Shown: positions 1 through 8,243 of the stretch, in pieces
Layout: each line of letters starts with the position of its first letter
Numbering within the stretch: position 1 is the stretch's first letter
Assembly (NCBI GenBank): GCA_048463395.1
Contig: DBFWPL010000003.1
Location: 1 to 16,168, forward strand
Source of the DNA: JAGAJR01 sp048463395
GTDB lineage: Bacteria > Pseudomonadota > Alphaproteobacteria > RF32 > CAG-239
Length of the DNA stretch: 16,168 nucleotides
Direction of reading: 5' to 3'
Made by a program: the position numbers and the translations under genes
The notes under the pieces: model-generated
Told to the model about the DNA's origin: nothing
The model's database searches: none
What the model saw: the letters and a program-made list of their open reading frames with translations, nothing else

Positions 1-2
1 TC

Positions 3-1466
3 GGAAACAGATGTTTTGACAACTGTTATCAACCGACCTGCGATGCCGGCGGTTATCTTGATGCCTGCCCGAGCGGTCAAACCGGTACTCCCGTTACTTA
101 CTATGGCAGAAACTGCTACAACAGCAGCGATTGTAAAGCTACCGCATTGGATTTGTCAATCCTTTACTCGGATATGACAACTGACACAAGAGTTATTGAC
201 GGTAAAACTCCGATCGGTGTTGTCTTTGATGAGAGCAATAGTTTAGCCGTGGCTCTGACAGAATCATCAAGTACATTGACCTGGGGCGGACAAGGAACAG
301 ATATTTCGACACTGGAGAATTGTTCAACCGAACCATTATCCTGCGGTACGGACGGTAAGGCTAATACGACGGCGATTATCGCTTATGGTAAGGCTAATAA
401 CATCTCTTATCCGGCAGCAGAGTATTGCTATAATTATAAAACCGAGGGAACCGTTGCCGGGGATTGGCATTTGCCGAGCTATGCCGAGCTGAAAAGCATC
501 TATAATGCAAAAAGTGAGATAAATGCAGCTTTGAATCTGCTTGGCAAGTCATCGCTCACGGAAAACTACTATTGGTCGTCTACCGAGCTCAGTAGTGCCA
601 GTTCTTGGCTATTGACCATGCCTGGTGGTCTCAACCCCGGCAACCCTAAGACTAAAGATTACTACGTCCGCCCTGTTATCGCTTTTGAACAAGCCATTTG
701 CGATGAAACAGAAACAAACTTAAGTATCGTCTACACCGATGGTTCTATCTGCTCCAACATCGTCCCGAGCAAGACTCCTTATGCTATTATCATCTCTGAT
801 GATGACACAAACACCAGCAGTATCCAAACCCGTGCTTTTGCTTTGGTAATTTATAACTCCAACAGATATGGATATACTCCGTTCAGAGATTATGGTCTGC
901 ATGTTTGTCCTAAAGAAGATGAAGACGGGTCTTGTCTGGAATCTTTCGAACAATTTACTCCTTATATTGAGAGTATTTCTCCAAAATGTGACAGTACCGG
1001 TTTGTGTGAATGCCAATCTAAACAACGAGTTCAAATCACTGATGGTGAAATCAATACCAAAAACGCCAAGAAAAACGGAGCTAACGGTTTCTATGATAAA
1101 ATCTTAACCCGAACAAACAGATACTACTTTGAAATCTTGGGTACCAATCCTGCCTATAAACTCGCCAATATTGATGATGCCAAAGGCTTGTTATATGTAC
1201 CGGGATATTATGAGGTAGATACCACATTCTTATATATGAATGAGATTAATAACGTCATTAATGATCTCAACAAATACTATGGCGAAGACACCTATCCGTT
1301 ACTTGAAAAAGAACCGGTCTGGATGTCTACTCAGGGTATGGACGGATCTCAGTGCTACTACGATAACGGCAGCATCAAAGCTGCTAGTGCAACACTGCAA
1401 CTCAACACCCTCCTCTTTGTCCATTATAGAGACTTCGTCTCCTTTGTTCAATCCGGAAGTATATAG
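3..1466 (+). CDS. 3' part of a Cys-rich protein with a DUF1566-like module (partial, 5' end outside window)
   Basis: The frame is open from position 3 to a TAG at 1464-1466, giving 487 visible residues. A TTG at 147 is not the real start because the frame continues upstream without a stop. The first ~48 residues are Cys-rich (CYQPTCDAGG, LDACPSG, GRNCYNSSDC), like extracellular disulfide-rich repeats. A DUF1566-like module follows, with GDWHLPSYAELKSIY, YYWSSTE and DYYVRPVIAFE at about codons 107-181 counted from 147. A second, degenerate version seems to follow: LSIVYTDG and SKTPYAII echo LSILYSDM and GKTPIGVV, and VWMSTQG echoes YYWSSTE. The family is found in secreted or surface proteins, often in many paralogues, and its function is unknown. 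No membrane anchor is visible in this C-terminal part. The domain call is by motif only. Confidence 0.85.
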   Translation, partial: GNRCFDNCYQPTCDAGGYLDACPSGQTGTPVTYYGRNCYNSSDCKATALDLSILYSDMTTDTRVIDGKTPIGVVFDESNSLAVALTESSSTLTWGGQGTDISTLENCSTEPLSCGTDGKANTTAIIAYGKANNISYPAAEYCYNYKTEGTVAGDWHLPSYAELKSIYNAKSEINAALNLLGKSSLTENYYWSSTELSSASSWLLTMPGGLNPGNPKTKDYYVRPVIAFEQAICDETETNLSIVYTDGSICSNIVPSKTPYAIIISDDDTNTSSIQTRAFALVIYNSNRYGYTPFRDYGLHVCPKEDEDGSCLESFEQFTPYIESISPKCDSTGLCECQSKQRVQITDGEINTKNAKKNGANGFYDKILTRTNRYYFEILGTNPAYKLANIDDAKGLLYVPGYYEVDTTFLYMNEINNVINDLNKYYGEDTYPLLEKEPVWMSTQGMDGSQCYYDNGSIKAASATLQLNTLLFVHYRDFVSFVQSGSI

Positions 1467-1481
1467 AATACAATGACTAAT

Positions 1482-1509
1482 AAAACCCCTCTCAGAAGAG
1501 AGGGGTTTT
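1482..1509. terminator. bidirectional intrinsic terminator
   Basis: A perfect 12-bp stem (1482-1493 with 1498-1509) closes an AGAA loop. Its GC core is flanked by an A run on one side and a T run on the other, so it can stop transcription from both the plus-strand gene ending at 1466 and the minus-strand gene ending at 1516. Confidence 0.9.
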
Positions 1510-1515
1510 ATTTTA

Positions 1516-1746
1516 TTATTCACTAACCGTAATTTCTTTTTTCGGAGCCTTTTGATAATTATTCAACTTATCAGCAACGGCATCTTTAGCTTTCTCAGCC
1601 ATATTTCCCGCTCCGTTTTCCACTTGTTCGGTAACTTCGCCGACAGTTGTTTTCTCCGTAATCTGTCCGTCATAAATTCCTTTTCCGACCAAATAGATAA
1701 CAATAATCAAAGCGATATAAAAAATATATTTCAAAAACGTACCCAT
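1516..1746 (-). CDS. small membrane-anchored protein (76 aa), unknown function
   Basis: The ATG at 1746 is preceded by AGGAG at a 6-nt spacing, a clear ribosome binding site. Residues ~5-22 (LKYIFYIALIIVIYLVG) form one transmembrane helix. The remainder is a charged, Ala/Glu/Lys-rich soluble tail (TEQVENGAGNMAEKAKDAVA) that could form an amphipathic or coiled-coil helix, ending in a Lys-rich patch (KAPKKEITVSE). I do not recognise the family. The shape recalls small stress-related YtxH-like proteins, but no specific motif supports that. A terminator separates it from the upstream TPR gene, so it probably has its own promoter. Confidence 0.75.
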   Translation of the reverse strand: MGTFLKYIFYIALIIVIYLVGKGIYDGQITEKTTVGEVTEQVENGAGNMAEKAKDAVADKLNNYQKAPKKEITVSE

Positions 1747-1781
1747 CTCATTCTCCTAAAAGCAAAAACATTTTCTCTAAT

Positions 1782-1809
1782 AAGATAAGCTCCGTTAAGA
1801 CAATTTCAA
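1782..1809 (-). promoter_or_regulatory. possible sigma-70-type promoter for the 76-aa protein
   Basis: On the minus strand, TTGAAA (1804-1809) and TATCTT (1782-1787) are separated by 16 nt. This lies between the upstream terminator and the gene, where a promoter is needed. The region is AT-rich, so the match is only moderately informative. Confidence 0.3.
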
Positions 1810-1834
1810 GTGCCATCAAAATCACTTAAAGCAC

Positions 1835-1866
1835 AAAAAAATCCCCTCGCTTTTCAGAGAGGGGAT
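1835..1866 (-). terminator. intrinsic terminator after TPR gene
   Basis: On the minus strand the stem ATCCCCTC/GAGGGGAT (1859-1866 with 1841-1848) is followed by a run of about six T (1835-1840). It sits 5 nt past the stop of the TPR gene. Confidence 0.85.
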
Positions 1867-1871
1867 TCTCA

Positions 1872-2828
1872 CTAAATTGCGGTATCGGTTCCGGCAGGAG
1901 CATCACCGTTAAGTTCCTGCAAAGCCCCGACAGCTTTTTTACGCTTCAACTTATTGACAAACTTAATAGAACGCTGGGCATCCCATTTCTTTTTGCCCTC
2001 TTCACGTTGAAAAATTTGTTTGTAGACCTCAATCGCCTGATCAAATTCAGACAATTTGGTCAAACAACTTGCCAAACCATCATACAATTTGTGATGATAA
2101 CGGTTATTAATCATCATCTGGGCTTTTTTGTAACATTTCAACGCATCCGTAAACTTCAACATTTTCTGATAAACAAAGCCGATACTGATCCATGCCTGAA
2201 TCTCATGTTTGTCAATATTGAGAATTTTGGTAAAGCATTTTAATGCGGAATTGTTGTCGCCCATCAATTGATAGGTAACGCCCACACCGTTCCATGCTTT
2301 AATATTGCTTTTATCTGATGCTAAAACTTTTTTGAAGAAAGAGATGGCTCTTTCATATTGTTTCAGTTTCTGTAACGTAACGGCAATACTCAACAAAGTC
2401 TGCGTATGCTTATTGTCGATTTTCATTGCCAGCTCCAGAACATCCAGAGCTTCTTTATAGGAGAACATGTGCTGCAGGGCAATCGCCTTGCCGTTTAAGG
2501 CCTCAAGCGAAGTTTTATCAATAGCCACTGCCTGGTCAAAACACGCAATCGCATCTTTATAAAGGCCTCGCATACTCAATGTAACGCCTTTATTATTCAA
2601 CACCTCAACCGATTGAGGATTAAGCTCCATTGCCTTGTCAAAACATTCCACCGCTTCGGTATAACGGCTCATTTTTTGAAAAGCAAACCCCTTGGAATTC
2701 AAAGCCTTCCAAGACTTCGGCTGTTCAGCGATAGCAATATCAAACTGCTCAATCGCTTCATTGTACATACCCTGATCAAGCAGTTCTTGCCCTCTCTTGT
2801 ATGCACTGTTTTCATTCGATTTAACCAT
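1872..2828 (-). CDS. TPR-repeat protein (318 aa)
   Basis: The protein is almost entirely 34-residue tetratricopeptide repeats, about eight of them, with recurring W/L..G....Y..A...F..A motifs such as SWKALNSKGFAFQKMSRYTEA and AWNGVGVTYQLMGDNNSALKC. The tail is basic then acidic (NKLKRKKAVGALQELNGDAP). There is no signal peptide or transmembrane segment, so it is likely cytoplasmic and acts as a protein-protein scaffold. I chose the ATG at 2828 (MVKSNENS). The frame runs on to an ATG at 2879, but that start would lie inside the predicted promoter -10 region and has no ribosome binding site. The 2828 start has only a weak AAGAG 7 nt upstream. The gene lies 108 nt downstream of the DUF58 gene, with its own promoter between. 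Confidence 0.85.
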   Translation of the reverse strand: MVKSNENSAYKRGQELLDQGMYNEAIEQFDIAIAEQPKSWKALNSKGFAFQKMSRYTEAVECFDKAMELNPQSVEVLNNKGVTLSMRGLYKDAIACFDQAVAIDKTSLEALNGKAIALQHMFSYKEALDVLELAMKIDNKHTQTLLSIAVTLQKLKQYERAISFFKKVLASDKSNIKAWNGVGVTYQLMGDNNSALKCFTKILNIDKHEIQAWISIGFVYQKMLKFTDALKCYKKAQMMINNRYHHKLYDGLASCLTKLSEFDQAIEVYKQIFQREEGKKKWDAQRSIKFVNKLKRKKAVGALQELNGDAPAGTDTAI

Positions 2829-2863
2829 ATCACATCTCTTCATTATAGTTACAGAATAATTCA

Positions 2864-2879
2864 GTGTTGAATTTAACAC
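2864..2879. promoter_or_regulatory. 16-bp near-palindrome over the -10 of the TPR promoter (possible operator)
   Basis: GTGTT at 2864-2868 and AACAC at 2875-2879 are inverted repeats. The six central bases include most of the -10 hexamer. Only one symmetric base pair departs from perfect dyad symmetry, as expected for a dimeric repressor site. No regulator is identified. Confidence 0.3.
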
Positions 2880-2898
2880 CGATAAAATGTTCTGTCAA
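2870..2898 (-). promoter_or_regulatory. sigma-70-type promoter for TPR gene
   Basis: On the minus strand a perfect TTGACA (2893-2898) is followed after exactly 17 nt by TAAATT (2870-2875). The predicted start is near 2863, leaving a leader of about 35 nt before the ATG at 2828. Confidence 0.65.
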
Positions 2899-2910
2899 GA
2901 ACCGCCTGAT

Positions 2911-2938
2911 AAAAAAGCATGATTATTTACAAATGATC
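2911..2938 (-). terminator. weak terminator-like hairpin after DUF58 gene
   Basis: On the minus strand an imperfect AT-rich stem (2921-2938, GAT/ATC and ATTT/AAAT around one mismatch) overlaps the stop codon. It is followed a few bases later by six T (2911-2916). The stem is weak, so partial read-through into the next gene is likely. Confidence 0.3.
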
Positions 2939-3890
2939 AGATTTTCAACTGTTTGAACAGCGAAATATCGGTCCGAACCTCAATATATTTCATCGCAAAC
3001 TTCATACAAAAATCTCTGACCTTTTCCCTTTTTTCGGAAAAATAACTTTTGTATTCCCGCTGAAATTCCTTGGATTTTGTATCAAAGACCAGTCGTTCTC
3101 CTCCGTTTTCCGCCAGATATTCTCCCGCTTTCGGCGAAAGCTCCTCCAACAAGTCAAATACATTGATACAATAAACACGGGCTTTTTGAGCCAAAGCCGC
3201 CAACTGTTTCTTCATATCCTCGTCAAACTCGTTAAAATCGCTGACAACAAATACCGTCGAATGGCTTTTGACATTTTTTCGCAGCAACTGCAAAGGTTTG
3301 GACAACTTTTCCCGCTGCGGCTGCTTATAAGTTTTCAAAATATTTTCCCCGGTCTGGGAAATTTTTTTCAAAACCGCCATCATATTGGCTCTGTCATTCT
3401 GAGGTTTAAAACTGTATGTGTCATTCCCGTCAAAGATAATACATCCGAAACGATCGTTATTCTCCAAAGAAAGCCACCCTAACAGACTGGCTATTTTTGA
3501 GGCGGAAACCGACTTTAACTCGTTTCTCGTTCCGAAAACCATGTGCGGAGACAAATCCAAAACGATATAAATCTCAAGGTCTTTTTCCTCCGCATAGAGC
3601 TTTGTATAAGGCGTCAGTTTGCGGGCGGTAACCCGCCAGTCAATATCCCGCACATCATCGCCGAAAGTATAACCGCGGATTTCTTCAAACTCCATTCCCC
3701 GCCCCTTGAACGCCGACTTCACGTCTCCGGCAGTAACCGACGAGGCAACCTTTGCTTTATATTGTTTTAAATATGAAACATATTTTCGTTGCTCGACCAA
3801 TTCTTCCATCGTCGCAAAAAGACCGTTCCCGTTCCGGTTTTCAACCGGACGGGAAAACAGTTTTTCTTTAATCTGTTTCAGCCTTTTCAT
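2937..3890 (-). CDS. DUF58 (vWA-like) protein
   Basis: The 317-aa protein carries the DUF58 signature at about residues 62-110: GRGMEFEEIRGYTFGDD, VRDIDWRVTARK and TPYTKLYAEEKDLEIYIVLD. DUF58 proteins have a von Willebrand factor A-like fold and are encoded next to MoxR ATPases. The metal-site position reads DLSPH, so the usual DxSxS pattern is degenerate. No transmembrane helix is visible, unlike longer DUF58 proteins with two N-terminal helices, which suggests a cytoplasmic form. AGGAG lies 8 nt before the ATG, and the gene starts 15 nt after the MoxR stop, so the two are probably co-transcribed. The likely role is adaptor or partner of the MoxR ATPase, client unknown. Confidence 0.92.
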   Translation of the reverse strand: MKRLKQIKEKLFSRPVENRNGNGLFATMEELVEQRKYVSYLKQYKAKVASSVTAGDVKSAFKGRGMEFEEIRGYTFGDDVRDIDWRVTARKLTPYTKLYAEEKDLEIYIVLDLSPHMVFGTRNELKSVSASKIASLLGWLSLENNDRFGCIIFDGNDTYSFKPQNDRANMMAVLKKISQTGENILKTYKQPQREKLSKPLQLLRKNVKSHSTVFVVSDFNEFDEDMKKQLAALAQKARVYCINVFDLLEELSPKAGEYLAENGGERLVFDTKSKEFQREYKSYFSEKREKVRDFCMKFAMKYIEVRTDISLFKQLKI

Positions 3891-3905
3891 TGAAAAAACT
3901 CCTGT

Positions 3906-4868
3906 TTAAGGAAGAGGAACGATTTTAACCAGATTGGTAATCACATCATCCGTCGTATAACCTTCTGCCTGAGCTTCAAAGGTCAAAATAATGCGATGTC
4001 GCAAAACATCATAAATCACCGCGTGAATATCTTCCGGCGTAACAAAATCACGGCCTTCCAGCCATGCATTGATTTTGGCACAACGATCAAGAGCGATTGT
4101 CGCACGCGGACTGGCTCCGTATAACACCTGTCCGGCCAGTTTCTTGTCGTAATGCTGTGGATTTCTGGTCGCAACGACCAACTGCACCAGATATTCTTCC
4201 ACCTGCTCACTCATGTGCATATTCAAAACCTCTTTGCGAGCGGCAAGAACGTCCTCAATTTTCAACGGTTCAAATTTGACGCTTTCTCCGCCTTTAACCT
4301 CACCCCTGACCAACTGCAGAATTTTTTTCTCGGCAGCCGCATCCGGCTGATCAATCTTAATATACATCAAAAAACGGTCAAGCTGAGCTTCCGGAAGATT
4401 ATATGTTCCTTCATGCTCAATCGGATTCTGGGTCGCCATCACCATAAACAATTTCGGCAGCAGATATCTTTTTCCACCGATACTGACCTGACGTTCTGCC
4501 ATTGCTTCCAACAAAGCGGACTGAACCTTTGCCGGAGCACGGTTAATTTCATCCGCCAAAATCAGATTGGCAAAAATCGGCCCCTGACGAAATTCAAATT
4601 CACCTTTTTGAGCCACATAAATTTCACTTCCGGTAATATCCGACGGCAGCAAATCCGGCGTAAACTGAATACGGTTATACTTTGCGGCTATGCACTCCGA
4701 CAAGGTTTTAATCGCCTTGGTTTTTGCCAACCCCGGAGCCCCTTCTACCAAAGCATGTCCGTCAGCCAGCATGGTAATCAGCAGTTTTTTTACCAAATCC
4801 TGCTGCCCAATAATCTGAGTATCCATATAGTTCTTAAGTGAAATCAACTTATCTCTGATATCTGACAT
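3906..4868 (-). CDS. MoxR-family AAA+ ATPase
   Basis: With the ATG at 4868 the protein is 320 aa. The AAA+ motifs are in order: Walker A GAPGLAKT (43-50), Walker B LILADEINR (102-110), sensor 1 region ATQNPIEHEGTY (145-156), AQLDRF (161-166) and sensor 2 region YGASPRATIALD (250-261). This is the usual MoxR length and arrangement, with a C-terminal lid to residue 320. MoxR proteins are chaperone-like ATPases that help mature or activate partner complexes. A GTG nine bases further upstream is also in frame, but a GAGG lies about 9 nt before the ATG, which I prefer. It sits between a TPR gene (15 nt upstream) and a DUF58 gene (15 nt downstream), forming one operon. Confidence 0.95.
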   Translation of the reverse strand: MSDIRDKLISLKNYMDTQIIGQQDLVKKLLITMLADGHALVEGAPGLAKTKAIKTLSECIAAKYNRIQFTPDLLPSDITGSEIYVAQKGEFEFRQGPIFANLILADEINRAPAKVQSALLEAMAERQVSIGGKRYLLPKLFMVMATQNPIEHEGTYNLPEAQLDRFLMYIKIDQPDAAAEKKILQLVRGEVKGGESVKFEPLKIEDVLAARKEVLNMHMSEQVEEYLVQLVVATRNPQHYDKKLAGQVLYGASPRATIALDRCAKINAWLEGRDFVTPEDIHAVIYDVLRHRIILTFEAQAEGYTTDDVITNLVKIVPLP

Positions 4869-4883
4869 AGAAACCACCCTCTG

Positions 4884-5825
4884 TTAGCTAAATATAATAC
4901 GATTTAAAAAATTATGATACTCTTCCAAAACCATCCGTTTCATCGCTTCATTCGCCAAAAAGTCAAACAACTCGATTGAACGCTTGTAATGGGCTTTGGC
5001 TCTCTCATAATCCCCCTGCTCCTTATTGAAAGCCTCAACCCTTGCCAAATACAGCAGAGCCTCCGCCTCGGCAAAATGATGCGAAACTTTTCCGTATAAA
5101 TAGACCGACTTCATCAAAGCCTTGCGGGCATTGGAAATATCCTTGATAATATAACGCAGACAACCGATTGCCGACAAAGCACTTGCTTCACCGAGCAAAT
5201 CGCCGTTTTCGCGGTACAAATCCCGACAACGCTCCAATATGTCGTGAGCCACATCATAATTCTTATTTTTCATTTCCAAACGGGCAATAGCTCGAAGCGT
5301 TGCCGCCTCTTTTAAGGAAGTTCCGTCCTGCCGGAACAAATCCGCGGCTTTCCGATAAGAAAGCAAAGCCTCCCCGTCTTTATTTTCAGAGAGATAAACA
5401 AAAGCTTCCTGCTCATAAGCATCTCCCAGCAAATCCTTATTGCCGATGGAGGATAAAACTTCTTCCGCCTGCCGTATAATCTTAAGAGCCTCCGCCAATT
5501 CTCCGGAAGCCGATTTAACCTTTGACAGCTTGATTAAAGCTTCTCCGTAAGTATTCTGTCCGTCAATGAAATCTTTCACCAAATCCACGGACTTTCTCAG
5601 AGCTTCTTCCGCCTTATCATAATTATCAAGACTCAGCTCCAACTCTCCCAGTCTGGAGAGAACAAAAGCCTGCCCCTCGACATCATCCGTCTCCTGATAC
5701 AAAACCGCCGCTTTAAGATAATTCTCCCGGGCTTCGTCATATTTTCCGGAATGCCAGCTTATGTCACCCTCCTGAAAAACTTTCGAGGCTTCGGTAACAT
5801 ATTTCCCCTGACTTGTTCTTGGCAT
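4884..5825 (-). CDS. TPR-repeat protein (313 aa), first gene of the MoxR operon
   Basis: Repeated helical hairpins with TPR spacing run through the whole protein (KYDEARENYLKAAVLYQETD, NYDKAEEALRKSVDL, GELAEALKIIRQAEEVLSSIG, NKDGEALLSYRKAADLFRQDG). The units are ~40 residues, closer to the Rapsyn/LGN-type TPRs that bind peptides than to the 34-residue units of the other TPR gene here. No signal peptide or membrane helix is seen. I chose the ATG at 5825 because AAGGAG lies 7 nt before it. The in-frame ATG at 5843 would put that ribosome binding site inside the coding region. The gene is followed after 15 nt by MoxR, so it likely supplies a scaffold or substrate-recognition subunit for the MoxR/DUF58 pair. 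Confidence 0.85.
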   Translation of the reverse strand: MPRTSQGKYVTEASKVFQEGDISWHSGKYDEARENYLKAAVLYQETDDVEGQAFVLSRLGELELSLDNYDKAEEALRKSVDLVKDFIDGQNTYGEALIKLSKVKSASGELAEALKIIRQAEEVLSSIGNKDLLGDAYEQEAFVYLSENKDGEALLSYRKAADLFRQDGTSLKEAATLRAIARLEMKNKNYDVAHDILERCRDLYRENGDLLGEASALSAIGCLRYIIKDISNARKALMKSVYLYGKVSHHFAEAEALLYLARVEAFNKEQGDYERAKAHYKRSIELFDFLANEAMKRMVLEEYHNFLNRIIFS

Positions 5826-5900
5826 AAAAAAACTCCTTTGCATTCATTCAATATTATTATATATATTTCGTAACAAGAAAAAAAACAAGAAGCAAGATCC
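5826..5900. promoter_or_regulatory. divergent promoter region between MoxR operon and uvrD
   Basis: This AT-rich 75-bp gap must drive both directions. For uvrD, TTGCAT (5838-5843) and TATATA (5860-5865) have 16-nt spacing. On the minus strand a TATAAT lies in the same AT run, but no convincing -35 is placed correctly. The low complexity makes the exact boxes uncertain. Confidence 0.4.
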
Positions 5901-8204
5901 ATGGATGACATATTCAATTTAAGTGAACAAAACGAAACATCTTCCGGCCAACCGCAAACATTTAACAACACCGCGGCATTAATGCCTAAGTTTGAGTGGC
6001 TGGAAATGCTTAATCCTGAACAAAAGCAGGCCGTACAAACAACGGAAGGACCGGTTTTAGTCCTTTCGGGAGCCGGTACCGGCAAAACCAAGGTCCTAAC
6101 CACCAGATTGGCTTACATTCTTGCCAACATGAAGGCCAATCCGTGGAATTGTCTGGTTGTAACCTTTACCAACCGTGCAGCAAGGGAAATGAAAGAACGC
6201 GTCCAAAATATGATTGGCGATGTTGCCAACTCCGTCTGGCTGGGAACATTCCACAGTATATGCGTCAAAATCTTAAGAAAACACGCCGAATTAGCCGGCC
6301 TTCATTCAAACTTTACCATTCTCGGCGAAGATGACCAAAAACGCCTGATTAAACAAATCATTGAGGCGGAAGGAATTGACGATAAAAAATACCCCGCTCA
6401 GTCCGTCCTCGACCACATCCAGCGTTGGAAAGACAAAGGCCTGACTATCGATAAAATTCAAGAGGGTTATAAAGAAAACGTCTTAACCCATCTTTATAAA
6501 AAATATCAGGAACGGTTGCTTGACCTGAATTGTGTCGATTTCGGAGATATTCTGCTCTATACACTGAATATCCTACTTTCTCACCCAGATGTCTGCGACA
6601 TATACCAAAGTCGTTTCAAATATATTATGGTAGACGAGTACCAAGACACCAACGTTACCCAGTACCTGTTCCTGCGTTTGTTGGCCCAAAAACACAAAAA
6701 CCTGTGTTGCGTGGGAGATGACGACCAATCCATTTATTCTTGGCGGGGAGCTGAAATCGAAAATATCCTCCGTTTTGAAAAAGATTTTGATAACTGCCAT
6801 ACCATCCGTCTGGAACGCAACTACCGTTCCACCGCCAATATTTTGTCCGCCGCTTCCTGCTTAATCAGCCACAACGAAGGCCGCTTGGGCAAGACATTGA
6901 AAGTGGCGGAAAATTCTCCGGCTCGCAATGCCGATAACACAAGAATCAAAGTTGTGAGCACATATAGCGGTGAAGACGAAGCCAAATATGTGGTTGACGA
7001 AATTGACGCCCAGCTTCGCAACGGATATGAATATTCACAAATGGCCGTTCTGGTTCGCACTGCCTTTCAAACCCGCGAATTTGAAGAAAAATTCATCTCC
7101 GAAGCCATTCCTTATCAGGTTATCGGCGGACCAAAGTTCTACGAACGTACCGAAATCCGCGACGCATTGGCTTATCTGAGAGTCGTTCTCCAGCCTAATG
7201 ATGATTTGGCTTTTGAACGGATTATCAACAAACCAGCCCGCGGTGTCGGGGCCAAATCCGTTGAGAAATTTTATCAGGAAGCCAGAGCCAACCGCATATC
7301 CCTGTTTGAGGCAGTAAACAAACTTTTGAATGAAGGCGGCGTTTCCGGCAAAGCCAAAACCAATCTGACGGATTTAATGGAAAAATTCGAACAGTGGCGA
7401 AAAAACATAAACGCAGTTACTCCGGATGAATTAATGTCGCAAATACTGGAAGATTCCGGTTATATTGATATGCTGAAAACGGATTCTTCCGCCGAGGCTC
7501 CCGGACGCCTGGAAAACCTAAAAGAACTGGTTTCGGTTATGAGCGACAAAGAAAAATACCCGACCTTGTTTGAGTTTATGGAACACGTCAGTCTGGTAAT
7601 GGACAACGACGATACTTTTGACAACAACAAGGTTATGCTGATTACCTTGCACTCAGCCAAAGGCTTGGAATTTGACGTTGTTTTCCTGCCCGGCTGGGAG
7701 GAAGGCCTGTTTCCGCACCAACGCAGCCTTGATGAGAACGGTTCTCAGGCTTTGGAAGAAGAACGCCGCCTGGCTTATGTGGCAATTACCCGAGCCAAAA
7801 AACAGCTTTATATCTTAACCGCCCTCAACCGCCGCGTTTACGGCCAGTGGCAAAATAACATTCCTTCTCGTTTTATTAATGAATTGCCGCCGCAAAATAT
7901 TGAAATATGCAATAATGCGACTAAATTTTATAACAACTATAACGGCGGCGGATATAATAACTACTCTCAAAACTCTGCCGGTTCATACAATCAGGGAGAT
8001 TACAATGGGTACAGTCGCAATCGCAATTCCGGCAGCTCTCATCATGGTTTCGCTTCTGCTTCAGCTTTAATGGGAGAAAAAGTTTATCACCAAACTTTCG
8101 GCTACGGAAAAGTCGTCGGCGTTGAAGGGGATAAGTTAGACGTCTGGTTTGACAATTACGGCAACAAAAAATTGTTAAAGGATTATGTAACTAAAGTCGG
8201 ATAA
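5901..8204 (+). CDS. uvrD: UvrD/PcrA-type superfamily 1A DNA helicase
   Basis: The 767-aa protein is a full-length SF1A 3'-5' helicase. Motifs in order: Q-motif region LNPEQKQAV (37-45), Walker A GAGTGKT (57-63), Ia VVTFTNRAAREMKERV (86-101), II VDEYQDTN (244-251), III VGDDDQSIYSWRGA (271-284), IV RLERNYRS (303-310), V TLHSAKGLEFDVVFLPG (582-598) and VI RRLAYVAITRAKK (622-634). A Tudor-like C-terminal domain (about 724-765, KVYHQTFGYGKVVG) is the PcrA/UvrD element that contacts RNA polymerase. Between them, residues ~671-720 are a low-complexity Asn/Tyr/Gly/Ser linker. Known roles are nucleotide excision and mismatch repair and clearing of stalled replication or transcription complexes. The ribosome binding site before the ATG at 5901 is weak. 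UvrD versus PcrA naming cannot be settled from motifs. Confidence 0.96.
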   Translation: MDDIFNLSEQNETSSGQPQTFNNTAALMPKFEWLEMLNPEQKQAVQTTEGPVLVLSGAGTGKTKVLTTRLAYILANMKANPWNCLVVTFTNRAAREMKERVQNMIGDVANSVWLGTFHSICVKILRKHAELAGLHSNFTILGEDDQKRLIKQIIEAEGIDDKKYPAQSVLDHIQRWKDKGLTIDKIQEGYKENVLTHLYKKYQERLLDLNCVDFGDILLYTLNILLSHPDVCDIYQSRFKYIMVDEYQDTNVTQYLFLRLLAQKHKNLCCVGDDDQSIYSWRGAEIENILRFEKDFDNCHTIRLERNYRSTANILSAASCLISHNEGRLGKTLKVAENSPARNADNTRIKVVSTYSGEDEAKYVVDEIDAQLRNGYEYSQMAVLVRTAFQTREFEEKFISEAIPYQVIGGPKFYERTEIRDALAYLRVVLQPNDDLAFERIINKPARGVGAKSVEKFYQEARANRISLFEAVNKLLNEGGVSGKAKTNLTDLMEKFEQWRKNINAVTPDELMSQILEDSGYIDMLKTDSSAEAPGRLENLKELVSVMSDKEKYPTLFEFMEHVSLVMDNDDTFDNNKVMLITLHSAKGLEFDVVFLPGWEEGLFPHQRSLDENGSQALEEERRLAYVAITRAKKQLYILTALNRRVYGQWQNNIPSRFINELPPQNIEICNNATKFYNNYNGGGYNNYSQNSAGSYNQGDYNGYSRNRNSGSSHHGFASASALMGEKVYHQTFGYGKVVGVEGDKLDVWFDNYGNKKLLKDYVTKVG

Positions 8205-8243
8205 AAATCTTGTTAATTTGTAAGTAAAGAGCAAAAATAATAG

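Noticed and set aside
2889..2902. GTTC-N6-GAAC as a LexA box
   Set aside because: Alphaproteobacterial LexA sites are direct repeats spaced by seven (GTTC-N7-GTTC), which this is not; kept only as a generic dyad.
4152..4841. 229-codon open frame on the plus strand
   Set aside because: It is antisense to the MoxR gene, whose motifs are unmistakable.
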